Shown here in pieces: positions 9,472 to 16,713 of a DNA stretch of 64,000 bases (within the stretch, counting starts at the first letter, position 1; every line of letters begins with the position of its first letter). Source of the DNA: Ramlibacter ginsenosidimutans (lineage in GTDB: Bacteria > Pseudomonadota > Gammaproteobacteria > Burkholderiales > Burkholderiaceae_C); contig NZ_JAEPWM010000003.1 of the NCBI RefSeq assembly GCF_016654015.1, positions 62,001 through 126,000 of the forward strand. The letters run 5' to 3'. The notes under the pieces were generated by a model, which saw only the letters and a program-made list of their open reading frames with translations, ran no database searches and was not told the DNA's origin. A program made the position numbers and the translations under genes.

Positions 9472-10896
9472 ATGAAGCTGCTGCCTGCCTCCCGTCCGCT
9501 CCTGCTCGCGCTCGTGCCCGCGCTGCTGCTCGCCGGCTGCGCCAACCTCGCACCCAACTACGAAGTGCCCAGCGTCGACACGCCCGCGAGCTTCAAGGAG
9601 GGCAACGGCGTCTGGGTGCAGGCCGCGCCCGCCGACACGCTGGAGCGCGGGCCCTGGTGGGAGCTGTTCGACGACCCTCTGCTCAACGCGCTGGCCGCGC
9701 AGGTGGACGTCACCAACCAGAACGTCGCCGCCGCGATCGCCGCCTATGAAGAGGCCCGCGCGCTCACCCGCGAGCAGCGGGCCGCCATGTTCCCGCAGGT
9801 GACGCTCGACGGCAGCGCCAACCGCACCGGCGCCGAGAACCGGTCGACCACGCGCAGCTACCGCGTCAACCTTGGCGCGAGCTGGGAGCCCGACGTGTTC
9901 GGACGGCTGCGGCTGACGGTGGATCGCGCCCGCTATGGCGAGCAGGTCGCCGAGGCCGACCTCGCGGCGGCCCGGCTCGCTGCGCGCGGCGAGCTCGCCA
10001 GCAACTACTTCACCGTGCGCCAGGCCGACCTGTTCTACGCCTTGCAGAAGGACGTCGTGGCCGGCTACCAGCGCTCGGTGCAGATCACGCGCAACCGCTA
10101 CGACGCGGGCGTGGTCGCGCGCACCGACGTGCTGCAGGCGGAAAGCCAGCTCGCGAATGCGCAGGCCGACCTGCTGTCGCTGGAACGCACACGCCAGACC
10201 AGCGAGCACGCCGTCGCCGTGCTGGTGGGGCGCGCGCCCGCCGACTTCAGCATCCCCGTCGACCTGAAATGGACGGTGAGCATTCCGCGGTTGCCCGCGG
10301 AGGTGCCCAGCACGCTGCTGCAGCGCCGTCCCGACATCGCCGCGGCCGAACGCCAGGTCGCGCAGGCGAACGCCGCGATCGGCGTGGCGCGGGCCGGCTA
10401 CTTCCCGAGCTTCGGGCTCACGGGCTCGATCAGCTCCGTGGGAACGACCATCGGCGATCTGTTCAAGGCGTCGAACCTGGTCTGGGCGCTGGGCCTCACC
10501 GCCACGCAGATGGTGTTCGATGCCGGCGCGACGACCGCACGCGTGGACCAGTCGCGGGCCGCGCTGGGCCAGGCCGCGGCGCACTACCGCCAGACCGCGC
10601 TCACCGCATTCCAGAACGTCGAGGACCAGCTCATCGCGCTGCGCGTGCTGGAAGAGCAGCAGGTGCTGCGCGCCGAGGCGAGCCGGGCGGCAGACCTGGT
10701 GGAGCGCCAGATCCTGAACCGCTACGAGGCGGGCCAGGTGAACTACACCGAAGTGATCACGGCGCAGCAGAACGCCGCCACCGCGCGCCGTGCCCTCGTG
10801 CAGGCGCAGGTGGACCGGCAGGTGACCATCGTCGCGCTGATCCAGGCGCTGGGCGGGGGCTGGGGTGGCCTGGGGACCACGCAGGCCGTACGCTGA
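9472..10896 (+). CDS. Outer-membrane efflux lipoprotein (OprM/OpmB, NodT family)
   Basis: This 474-aa TolC-like channel closes the mdtABC-type operon. The ATG at 9472 gives a lipoprotein signal peptide with lipobox LLAGC (Cys about residue 23). The mature protein has the two OEP repeats with long helical segments (VTNQNVAAAIAAYEEARAL; RYDAGVVARTDVLQAESQLA) and the second-half signature RRPDIAAAERQVAQANAAIG. The segment YEAGQVNYTEVITAQQNAATA is also typical. With two RND subunits and one adaptor upstream, the order matches Pseudomonas MuxABC-OpmB. It forms a trimeric periplasm-spanning duct. The gene ends 57 bp before the next start. Confidence 0.93.
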   Translation: MKLLPASRPLLLALVPALLLAGCANLAPNYEVPSVDTPASFKEGNGVWVQAAPADTLERGPWWELFDDPLLNALAAQVDVTNQNVAAAIAAYEEARALTREQRAAMFPQVTLDGSANRTGAENRSTTRSYRVNLGASWEPDVFGRLRLTVDRARYGEQVAEADLAAARLAARGELASNYFTVRQADLFYALQKDVVAGYQRSVQITRNRYDAGVVARTDVLQAESQLANAQADLLSLERTRQTSEHAVAVLVGRAPADFSIPVDLKWTVSIPRLPAEVPSTLLQRRPDIAAAERQVAQANAAIGVARAGYFPSFGLTGSISSVGTTIGDLFKASNLVWALGLTATQMVFDAGATTARVDQSRAALGQAAAHYRQTALTAFQNVEDQLIALRVLEEQQVLRAEASRAADLVERQILNRYEAGQVNYTEVITAQQNAATARRALVQAQVDRQVTIVALIQALGGGWGGLGTTQAVR

Positions 10897-10906
10897 GCAG
10901 GGAAAT

Positions 10907-10920
10907 TTGACGAATGTCAA
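10907..10920 (+). promoter_or_regulatory. FNR/FixK-type box upstream of the small secreted protein gene
   Basis: TTGAC-GAAT-GTCAA is a perfect 5-4-5 palindrome of the FNR/ANR/FixK class. Its centre (10913.5) is 31 bp from the centre of a TACCTT -10-like hexamer at 10942-10947. That is the geometry of a class II FNR promoter, with the transcript starting at about 10954. The same spacing is seen at the cytochrome c gene near 44.5 kb. Confidence 0.5.
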
Positions 10921-10953
10921 CCGCGCGCCAGCGCAGTGGCGTACCTTGGCGGT

Positions 10954-11364
10954 ATGGGCAACGGCAAGTTCGCAGCAATCCTCGCGGTCCTGATCTCCGT
11001 CGGGGTGGCCGCGTGGCCGTCCGTGACCCAGAAGACGGTGGTCCAGGGCGTCACCGTCGCCGTGACGGCGGGCAACCTCGGCGAGGACAGCAGCATCTGG
11101 GACTTCGCCGTCGCGTACGACGCGCAGGGCGTGCACGGACTCAAGGGCGACGAGCCGCTGGACCAGTTCGTGCTGGTGGGCGACGGCCACCGGATGAAGC
11201 CGCTGGCCTGGGAAGGCGACCGCGACGGCAAGCACCACCGCGCAGGCGTGCTGAAGTTCATCGCCATCCGGCCGCGCCCCAAGGAGCTGCAGCTCGAGCT
11301 GGCGCGTCCCGCCGAAACCCGGCCGCGGATCTACCGCTTCGTGTTCGGCGACTGGTCTGCCTGA
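10954..11364 (+). CDS. Hypothetical small exported or membrane-anchored protein
   Basis: The 136-aa product starts MGNGKFAAILAVLISVGVAAWP, an N-terminal hydrophobic segment that is either a signal peptide or an anchor. A soluble domain of about 110 residues with alternating strands follows (VVQGVTVAVTAGNLGEDSSIWDFAVAYD), ending in YRFVFGDWSA. A GTG six codons upstream (10936) is a possible alternative start, but the ATG sits exactly where a class II FNR promoter would start transcription. I do not recognise the family. The gene is convergent with the next one and the two ends form a hairpin. An oxygen-linked role is only inference from the upstream box. Confidence 0.65.
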   Translation: MGNGKFAAILAVLISVGVAAWPSVTQKTVVQGVTVAVTAGNLGEDSSIWDFAVAYDAQGVHGLKGDEPLDQFVLVGDGHRMKPLAWEGDRDGKHHRAGVLKFIAIRPRPKELQLELARPAETRPRIYRFVFGDWSA

Positions 11365-11379
11365 GCCAGGCGCTCAGGC
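11359..11379. terminator. Hairpin at the convergent gene ends
   Basis: GCCTGAG/CTCAGGC, a perfect 7-bp stem with a 7-nt loop, spans the stop codons of two convergent genes. No T-tract is present on either strand, so its efficiency as a terminator is uncertain. Confidence 0.35.
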
Positions 11380-11658
11380 CTTGCCGGGTTCGGTGTCCTG
11401 CCCCAGCAGGGCGAGCATGCCGCCTTCCAGCGCCTCCATGTGCCGCGCCAGCTGCGGCGTCGACTCCTTGGAGATCTTCATGTAGCCCTTGAAGGTGCGC
11501 AGCAACGTGGCGCGGTCGGGGTGGTGCAGCAGCACCGTGGCGAGCGCGGCTTGCAGCACGTGCACCTGCGCGGCAAGCATGAGCTGGTTGTCCACCAGCC
11601 CCTGGATGCTTTGCCTGTGGACGTCGAGCGTCTCCCTGATTTCCTGGTCCTGGTCCAT
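11374..11658 (-). CDS. Hypothetical helical protein
   Basis: With the ATG at 11658 the product is 94 aa (MDQDQEIRETLDVHRQSIQG and on). An in-frame GTG at 11694 would add 12 residues, but no better ribosome site is seen there. The sequence is predicted almost entirely helical, with heptad-like Leu/Val spacing (VDNQLMLAAQVHVLQAALATVLL) and an acidic/polar C-terminus. It has no signal peptide, Cys or recognised domain. It is downstream of the endonuclease III gene on the same strand, 47 bp away, and may be co-transcribed with it. Confidence 0.6.
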   Translation of the reverse strand: MDQDQEIRETLDVHRQSIQGLVDNQLMLAAQVHVLQAALATVLLHHPDRATLLRTFKGYMKISKESTPQLARHMEALEGGMLALLGQDTEPGKA

Positions 11659-11704
11659 GCCGGTCTCGTCGATGCGTTGCGGCCATTGTGACACCGCAAG
11701 CGGC

Positions 11705-12355
11705 TCACGCGCGCAGTGCGGGCGGAGGTGTCTTGGGCCGGTAGTCGCACCAGCGTGCGACCGCGCACTCCCAGCACTTGGGCAGGCGCGCCACGCAGAC
11801 GTAGCGCCCGTGCAGGATGAGCCAGTGGTGCGCGTCCTGCCGGTACGCCGGCGGCACGCGCTGCATCAGCTTCTGCTCCACCTCCAGCGGGGTCTTGCCC
11901 GGGGCGAGCCCGGTGCGGTTGCTGACCCGGAAGATGTGCGTATCCACAGCCATGGCTTCTTCGCCGAAGGCGACGTTGAGCACCACGTTGGCCGTCTTGC
12001 GCCCGACGCCGGGCAGTGCCTCCAGCGACTCGCGGTCGCGCGGCACCTTCCCGCCATGCTGCTCCACGAGGATGCGGCAGGTCTCCATCAGGTGCTTCGC
12101 CTTCATGCGATAGAGGCCGATCGTCTTGATGTACTCCTTCAGCCCCTCCTCGCCCAGCGCGAGGATCGCCTGCGGCGTGTTGGCGACGTGGAACAGCCGG
12201 CGCGTCGCCTTGTTCACGCCCGCATCGGTCGCCTGCGCCGACAGCAGCACCGCGACCAGCAGCTCGAAGACCGTGCTGTATTCGAGCTCGCTGGCCGGCA
12301 TGGGGTTGGCGGCTTTCAGAGTGGCGAAGAAGGGCTCGATGTCGGCGGCTTTCAT
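11705..12355 (-). CDS. nth: Endonuclease III (DNA glycosylase/AP lyase)
   Basis: This 216-aa base-excision repair enzyme removes oxidised pyrimidines and cleaves the AP site. The helix-hairpin-helix LPGVGRKTA ends with the catalytic Lys120, and Asp138 lies in AVDTHIFRV. The [4Fe-4S] cluster ligands are Cys187, Cys194, Cys197 and Cys203 with the C-x6-C-x2-C-x5-C spacing. Residue numbers coincide with those of the E. coli enzyme. The length is standard and the ATG at 12355 starts MKAADIEPFF. The LysR gene upstream on the same strand ends 40 bp before it. Confidence 0.97.
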   Translation of the reverse strand: MKAADIEPFFATLKAANPMPASELEYSTVFELLVAVLLSAQATDAGVNKATRRLFHVANTPQAILALGEEGLKEYIKTIGLYRMKAKHLMETCRILVEQHGGKVPRDRESLEALPGVGRKTANVVLNVAFGEEAMAVDTHIFRVSNRTGLAPGKTPLEVEQKLMQRVPPAYRQDAHHWLILHGRYVCVARLPKCWECAVARWCDYRPKTPPPALRA

Positions 12356-12395
12356 GCGGCGAGTGTAGGGCGGTCGGTCCAGCGGCCGCGCGCTC

Positions 12396-13250
12396 CTACA
12401 GTTCCTTCACGACGGCCGCGACGATCGCGGCGGTCGCGGAGTCGCGCCGCTGCGCCAGGGCGAGCTTGCGCTCCTCCGCCTGCGGCAGTTCGATGACGCG
12501 CAGCTTCGGATCGCTCGCCCAGCGTGCACCGCGCAGCAGCGGCACCACCGACACGCCCAGGCCCGAGCGCACCAGTTCGACGATGCTCTCCAGCGCGTTG
12601 AGCTCCAGCAGTTCCTGCGGCCGCGTGCGCAGCCGCTTGAGCGTGCGTTCCACCAGCTGGCCCGTGTGCTGCGTCGGGTCGAAGCGGATGAAGGGCTGCC
12701 GCTGCAGGAGCAGGCGCGGGTTGCCTTCCTCCAGCTTGCGCGGCGCCAGCAGCACCATCGGCTCGGCATAGAGCGCGGTCCACGCGAGATCGGGGCCGAC
12801 CCCGGGCTCGCGCACGACGATCGCAGCGTCGAGCCCGCCGGCCTGCACGCGCTCGATCAGCTCGATCGACTTGGCGGCGGACACGTGCAGGTCCAGGGCA
12901 GGGTGGCGCGACTTCAGCGCGAGCGTCGCCTGGATCAAGGGGCGCACCGCGGAAACCACGGCGCCGAGCTGCACCGTTCCCGCCATCGCGCCGGCGGCGG
13001 GATCGGGCGCCAGGATCTGTTCGTACAGCGCGAGCAGCCGGCGCACCTGCGGCACCAGCGTGCGGCCGGCGTCGTTGAGCACCACGGCCTTGCCCTGCCG
13101 CTCGAACAGCGGCCTGCGGAGTTCGCCTTCGAGCGCGCGCATCTGCTGGCCCACGGCCGCCTGCGTGAGCGCGACGCGTGCGGCGGCGGCCGCGAACGAA
13201 CCCTCGGCCGCCACCGCGGCGAAGGTGCGCAGGACGCGGATGCTGCTCAT
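12396..13250 (-). CDS. LysR-family transcriptional regulator
   Basis: This 284-aa regulator has an N-terminal winged HTH (residues 1-60: MSSIRVLRTFAAVAAEGSFA, then ALTQAAVGQQMRALEGELRRPLFERQG) and a periplasmic-binding-protein-like effector domain from about residue 90. It is divergent from a Bug receptor plus gamma-glutamyltransferase pair. That arrangement is typical of a LysR protein controlling the neighbouring uptake or catabolic genes in response to their substrate. The 71-bp intergenic region contains two overlapping dyads that could be its operators. The effector is unknown. Confidence 0.93.
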   Translation of the reverse strand: MSSIRVLRTFAAVAAEGSFAAAAARVALTQAAVGQQMRALEGELRRPLFERQGKAVVLNDAGRTLVPQVRRLLALYEQILAPDPAAGAMAGTVQLGAVVSAVRPLIQATLALKSRHPALDLHVSAAKSIELIERVQAGGLDAAIVVREPGVGPDLAWTALYAEPMVLLAPRKLEEGNPRLLLQRQPFIRFDPTQHTGQLVERTLKRLRTRPQELLELNALESIVELVRSGLGVSVVPLLRGARWASDPKLRVIELPQAEERKLALAQRRDSATAAIVAAVVKEL

Positions 13251-13270
13251 GGCGCGATCCTAAACGAAAC

Positions 13271-13306
13271 CTTTAGCTTCGCTAAAGCAAGTTTGGCTTT
13301 TGCTTT
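13271..13306. promoter_or_regulatory. Two overlapping dyads between lysR and the bug gene (candidate LysR operators)
   Basis: CTTTAGC-TTC-GCTAAAG (13271-13287) is a perfect 7-3-7 palindrome. AAAGCAA (13284-13290) and TTGCTTT (13300-13306) form a second perfect 7-bp dyad with a 9-bp gap that shares an arm with the first. LysR regulators often bind a recognition site and an adjacent activation site in exactly this kind of short divergent region. The gap is only 71 bp, so both promoters must overlap these dyads. Confidence 0.5.
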
Positions 13307-13321
13307 GGCGAGCCGCTCCCT

Positions 13322-14302
13322 ATGATCGACTGCATGATGTTGAAGTTGTTCGCTCCCTTCCTGCTGGCCGCCGCGGCGGTCGTCACGCCCTCGGCCCACG
13401 CCGACGGCTACCCCGCCAAGCCCATCCGCCTGGTCGTTCCCTTCCCGGCCGGCGGCCCCACCGACGTCTTCGCCCGCGCCGTCTCCGAAAAGCTGGGCCA
13501 GCGCCTGGGCCAGACGGTCATCGTCGACAACAAGCCGGGCGCGGGCGGCGCCATCGGCACGGACCTCGCCGCGCGCGCACCGGCCGACGGCTACACGCTG
13601 CTGCTCGGCACCAGCAGCACGCACTCGGTGGCGCCGGCCTTCGGCATGAAGCTGCCCTACGACACCGCGAAGGACTTCACGCCCATCGTGCAGGTCGGCG
13701 ACGCGCCCAACCTCATGCTGGTGCCCAACGACACGCCGGCCAAGGACGTGAAGGAGTGGATCGCCTACGCGCGCAAGAACCCCGGCAAGCTGAACTACGC
13801 GAGCAGCGGCCCCGGCACCGTGGTGCAACTCACCGCCGAATACCTCAAGGCCGAGGCCAAGGTGGACCTGACGCACGTGGCATACAAGGGCACGGCCCTG
13901 GCGATGCCGGACCTCATGAGCGGCAAGGTGCACGTGCTGTTCGACTCCATGCCCACGGGCCTGCCGCACGTGCAGGCCGGCCGCCTGCGCGCCCTCGCGG
14001 TGACCAGCCTGAAGCGCTCGCCGCTGCTGCCCAACCTGCCGGCCGTGTCCGAGACGCTTCCGGGCTTCGAGTCCGTGGTGTGGTTCGGCCTCTACGGCCC
14101 GAAAAACCTGCCGCCCGCCGTGGTCACGCGCGTCAACGCCGCGGTCAACGAGGTGCTGAAGGACAAGGACATGCAGGATCGCCTCGCCAGGCTCGGCATC
14201 CAGCCGGCCGGCGGGACGCCGCAGCAATTCGCGACCGTCGTCGAGCAGGACCGCGCGAAGTGGAAGAAGATCATCACCGAGCAGAAGCTCACCCTGGAAT
14301 GA
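13322..14302 (+). CDS. Bug-family tripartite tricarboxylate transporter receptor (periplasmic solute-binding protein)
   Basis: The 326-aa product starts MIDCMMLKLFAPFLLAAAAV with a Sec signal peptide ending near AHA; the ATGs at 13334 and 13337 are equally plausible starts and give a cleaner signal. The mature protein has the Bug core: PIRLVVPFPAGGPTDVFAR, then VDNKPGAGGAIGTD and the ADGYTLLLG turn. These bind a carboxylate-bearing ligand in the periplasm. No TctA/TctB permease is adjacent, so it is an orphan receptor as most Bug proteins are. It precedes the gamma-glutamyltransferase gene by 7 bp, which suggests the ligand may be related to gamma-glutamyl compounds (inference). Confidence 0.9.
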   Translation: MIDCMMLKLFAPFLLAAAAVVTPSAHADGYPAKPIRLVVPFPAGGPTDVFARAVSEKLGQRLGQTVIVDNKPGAGGAIGTDLAARAPADGYTLLLGTSSTHSVAPAFGMKLPYDTAKDFTPIVQVGDAPNLMLVPNDTPAKDVKEWIAYARKNPGKLNYASSGPGTVVQLTAEYLKAEAKVDLTHVAYKGTALAMPDLMSGKVHVLFDSMPTGLPHVQAGRLRALAVTSLKRSPLLPNLPAVSETLPGFESVVWFGLYGPKNLPPAVVTRVNAAVNEVLKDKDMQDRLARLGIQPAGGTPQQFATVVEQDRAKWKKIITEQKLTLE

Positions 14303-14309
14303 GGACGCG

Positions 14310-15923
14310 ATGAAGAATTTCGATTTCCATAACCCGTACCCCACCACGCGCATCCCGGTCTTCGCGCGCAACGCGGTGTCCACCTCGCATCCGCTGGCGG
14401 CGCAGGCCGGCCTGCGCATGCTGTGGAAGGGCGGCAATGCGGTGGATGCGGCCATCGCGGCCGCCGCCGCGATGACGATCTGCGAGCCGGTGAGCAACGG
14501 GCTGGGCAGCGACGCCTTCGCGATCCTGTGGGACGGCAAGCAGCTGCAAGGCATCAACGGCTCGGGCAAGGCGCCCGCGGGCTGGACGCCGGAGTACTTC
14601 CGCAAGAAGTACGGCGACAACGCGGCGACGCCGCCCAAGCGCGGCATCGACTCGGCCACCGTGCCGGGCGCGGTCGCCACCTGGGTCGCGCTCTCCGAGC
14701 GCTACGGCAAGCTGCCCTTCGCCGACCTCATGGCGCCCGCCGTCGAGATCGCGGAGCGCGGCTACCTGCTGCCGGTCGTGGTGCAGCAGAAGTGGGATGC
14801 GGCAACGCCGGAGCTGGGCACGATGCCCGGCTTCGCGCAGACCTTCCTGCCCTGGGGCCGCGCGCCGCGCGTGGGCGAACTGTTCCAGTTCCCGGCCGCC
14901 GCGCGCGCGCTGCGCCTGATCGGCGAGACCCGGGGCAAGGCTTACTACCAGGGCGAGATCGCCGAGGCGCTCGCGCGCTTCAGCAAGGACATCGGCGGCG
15001 TGCACACGGTGCAGGACTTTGCGAGCTTCCAGCCGGAGTGGGTCACGCCCATCCAGAAGAACTACCGCGGCTACACCCTGCACGAGATCCCGCCCAACGG
15101 CCAGGGCATCGCGGCGCTGATGGCGCTGGGCATCCTGGACAACTTCGACCTGCGCTCGCACAAGGTGGATGGCGCCGACTCGCAGCACCTGCAGATCGAG
15201 GCGATGAAGCTCGCCTTCGCCGACACCTACCGCTTCGTCGGCGAGCGCGCGGCGATGGAAGTGACGACCGAGCAGATGCTGGACGACGCCTACCTCGCCA
15301 GCCGCGCGAAGCTGATCGACATGAAGCGCGCGCAGGACTTCAAGGCCGGCAACCCCGTCAAGGGCGGCACGATCTACCTCACCGCCGCCGACGAGAACGG
15401 CATGATGGTGAGCTTCATCCAGAGCAACTACATGGGCTTCGGCTCCGGCTGCGTGGAGCCGACCTACGGCATCAGCCTGCAGAACCGCGGGCATGGCTTC
15501 AGCCTGAAGCCGGGCGCCAACCAGGTCGCCCCGGGCAAGCGGCCCTTCCACACGATCATCCCGGCCTTCCTCACGAAGGACGGGCAACCGGTCATGAGCT
15601 TCGGCGTGATGGGCGGCAACATGCAGCCGCAAGGCCACCTGCAGACGGTGGTGCGCATGGTGGACTACGACCAGAACCCGCAGGCCGCCTGCGATGCGCC
15701 GCGCTGGCGCTTCAACAGCGGGCTGGAGATCAACGTCGAACAGCAGATGAACAAGGCCACCGTGCAGGAGCTCGTCTCGCGCGGCCACCGCATCGAGGTC
15801 ATCAACGACAACTACCAGGACTTCGGCGCCGGCCAGTTCATCTGGAAGATGGGCGACACCAAGAAGGAAGGCTACGTGATCGCGAGCGATTCGCGGCGGG
15901 ACGGGTTGGCTGCCGGGTTTTGA
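14310..15923 (+). CDS. Gamma-glutamyltransferase family protein (YwrD-like Ntn hydrolase)
   Basis: This 537-aa Ntn-hydrolase homologue hydrolyses or transfers gamma-glutamyl groups, or acts on related acyl compounds. The family opening is recognisable (STSHPLAAQAGLRMLWKGGNAVDAAIAAA). The self-processing nucleophile is probably Thr354 in KGGTIYLTAADENG, which occupies the TTHxS-type site. The C-terminal half has MSFGVMGGNMQPQGHLQ. No signal peptide is visible, unlike classical periplasmic GGT, so a cytoplasmic enzyme acting on the imported substrate is likely. It lies 7 bp after the Bug gene and forms a two-gene operon opposite the LysR gene. An inverted-repeat element lies 57 bp downstream. 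Confidence 0.9.
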   Translation: MKNFDFHNPYPTTRIPVFARNAVSTSHPLAAQAGLRMLWKGGNAVDAAIAAAAAMTICEPVSNGLGSDAFAILWDGKQLQGINGSGKAPAGWTPEYFRKKYGDNAATPPKRGIDSATVPGAVATWVALSERYGKLPFADLMAPAVEIAERGYLLPVVVQQKWDAATPELGTMPGFAQTFLPWGRAPRVGELFQFPAAARALRLIGETRGKAYYQGEIAEALARFSKDIGGVHTVQDFASFQPEWVTPIQKNYRGYTLHEIPPNGQGIAALMALGILDNFDLRSHKVDGADSQHLQIEAMKLAFADTYRFVGERAAMEVTTEQMLDDAYLASRAKLIDMKRAQDFKAGNPVKGGTIYLTAADENGMMVSFIQSNYMGFGSGCVEPTYGISLQNRGHGFSLKPGANQVAPGKRPFHTIIPAFLTKDGQPVMSFGVMGGNMQPQGHLQTVVRMVDYDQNPQAACDAPRWRFNSGLEINVEQQMNKATVQELVSRGHRIEVINDNYQDFGAGQFIWKMGDTKKEGYVIASDSRRDGLAAGF

Positions 15924-15979
15924 CCGCGGGCGTGGGGCGCGTGCCGCGCGAGGAGGGCACGCCGCTGAGCATCAATCAG

Positions 15980-16080
15980 GAGAACGCAGAGGACGCAAAG
16001 GTCACGCAGAGGACGCAGAGAAATCCATTGAAGGTTTTCCTTTGCGTCCTCTGCGTAACCTCTGCGCACTCTGCGTTCTC
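15980..16080. repeat. Dispersed inverted-repeat element, copy A
   Basis: Two imperfect arms of about 41 bp surround a loop of about 19 nt. The left arm reads GAGAACGCAGAGGACGCAAA onward and the right arm ends CTCTGCGTTCTC. Each arm is itself a tandem series of ACGCAGAGG-like units. It lies between the converging GGT and cytochrome c genes. Four other copies occur in this window. Confidence 0.9.
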
Positions 16081-16125
16081 ATTGCCCGCTCTCGCACGTG
16101 GCCCGAGCGATGCACGTTGCTCGAT

Positions 16126-16713
16126 CTAACGCAAGCTCGCCAGGTAATGCCCCAGGTTCTCGATGTCCTGGTCGCTCAAGGTGCTCGCCACGCTGGTCAT
16201 GTTGCCCGCGTCGTTCGTGCGGGTCTTCTCCTTGAAGGCCTTCAGCTGCGCGACGATGTACTGGTACTTCTGGCCCGCCACGCGCGGGATCTCGTTCTGG
16301 CCCAGGAAGCCGCCGAGATGGCACATCGTGCACAGCGTCTCGTCGGCCTTTGCCTTTCCGAGCTTCGCCTTGCCGTCGTCCACCTTGAAGTCGTTGGGCT
16401 TCAGGGGCAGCGAGGCGTAGTAGTTGGCGATGTCTATCATGTCGTCCCGCGACAGCGGCTGCGCCATCGGCGTCATGAGCGGATTGCTGCGCCGGCCCTC
16501 CTTGAAGTCCTTCAGCTGGATGTACAGGTAGCGCCAGGTCTGGCCCGCGAGGGCGGGCACCTCCGGCATGGCCGTCGTGCCGTTGCCGTCGGCGCCGTGG
16601 CACGCGGCGCAGGCCTGCGCCTTGGTGCGGCCCGCCTCGACATCCTGCGCCGCCGCCGTGGCGCACACGGCGAGCAGCGCAGCGAAGGCGAGGGCAGTCC
16701 GCGTCGCGTGCAT
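16126..16713 (-). CDS. Di-haem cytochrome c (c4-like), partner of the PQQ dehydrogenase
   Basis: This 195-aa periplasmic protein has a signal peptide ([20 protein letters not shown]) and two haem-binding sites, CAACH (Cys35/Cys38/His39) and CTMCH (Cys128/Cys131/His132). Each sits in a cytochrome c domain of about 85 residues, as in the c4/c5 group. Candidate axial Met residues follow in NPLMTPMAQPLS and NDAGNMTSVAS. The start codon shares its A with the dehydrogenase stop (TGATG), so translation is coupled. The obvious role is to accept electrons from the PQQ enzyme and pass them to the respiratory chain. Confidence 0.92.
   Translation of the reverse strand: MHATRTALAFAALLAVCATAAAQDVEAGRTKAQACAACHGADGNGTTAMPEVPALAGQTWRYLYIQLKDFKEGRRSNPLMTPMAQPLSRDDMIDIANYYASLPLKPNDFKVDDGKAKLGKAKADETLCTMCHLGGFLGQNEIPRVAGQKYQYIVAQLKAFKEKTRTNDAGNMTSVASTLSDQDIENLGHYLASLR

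Noticed and set aside
15980..16080. Tandem ACGCAGAGG units as a possible CRISPR array
   Set aside because: Units are 9-12 bp, without spacers of constant length, and the two halves are inverted. No cas genes are present.
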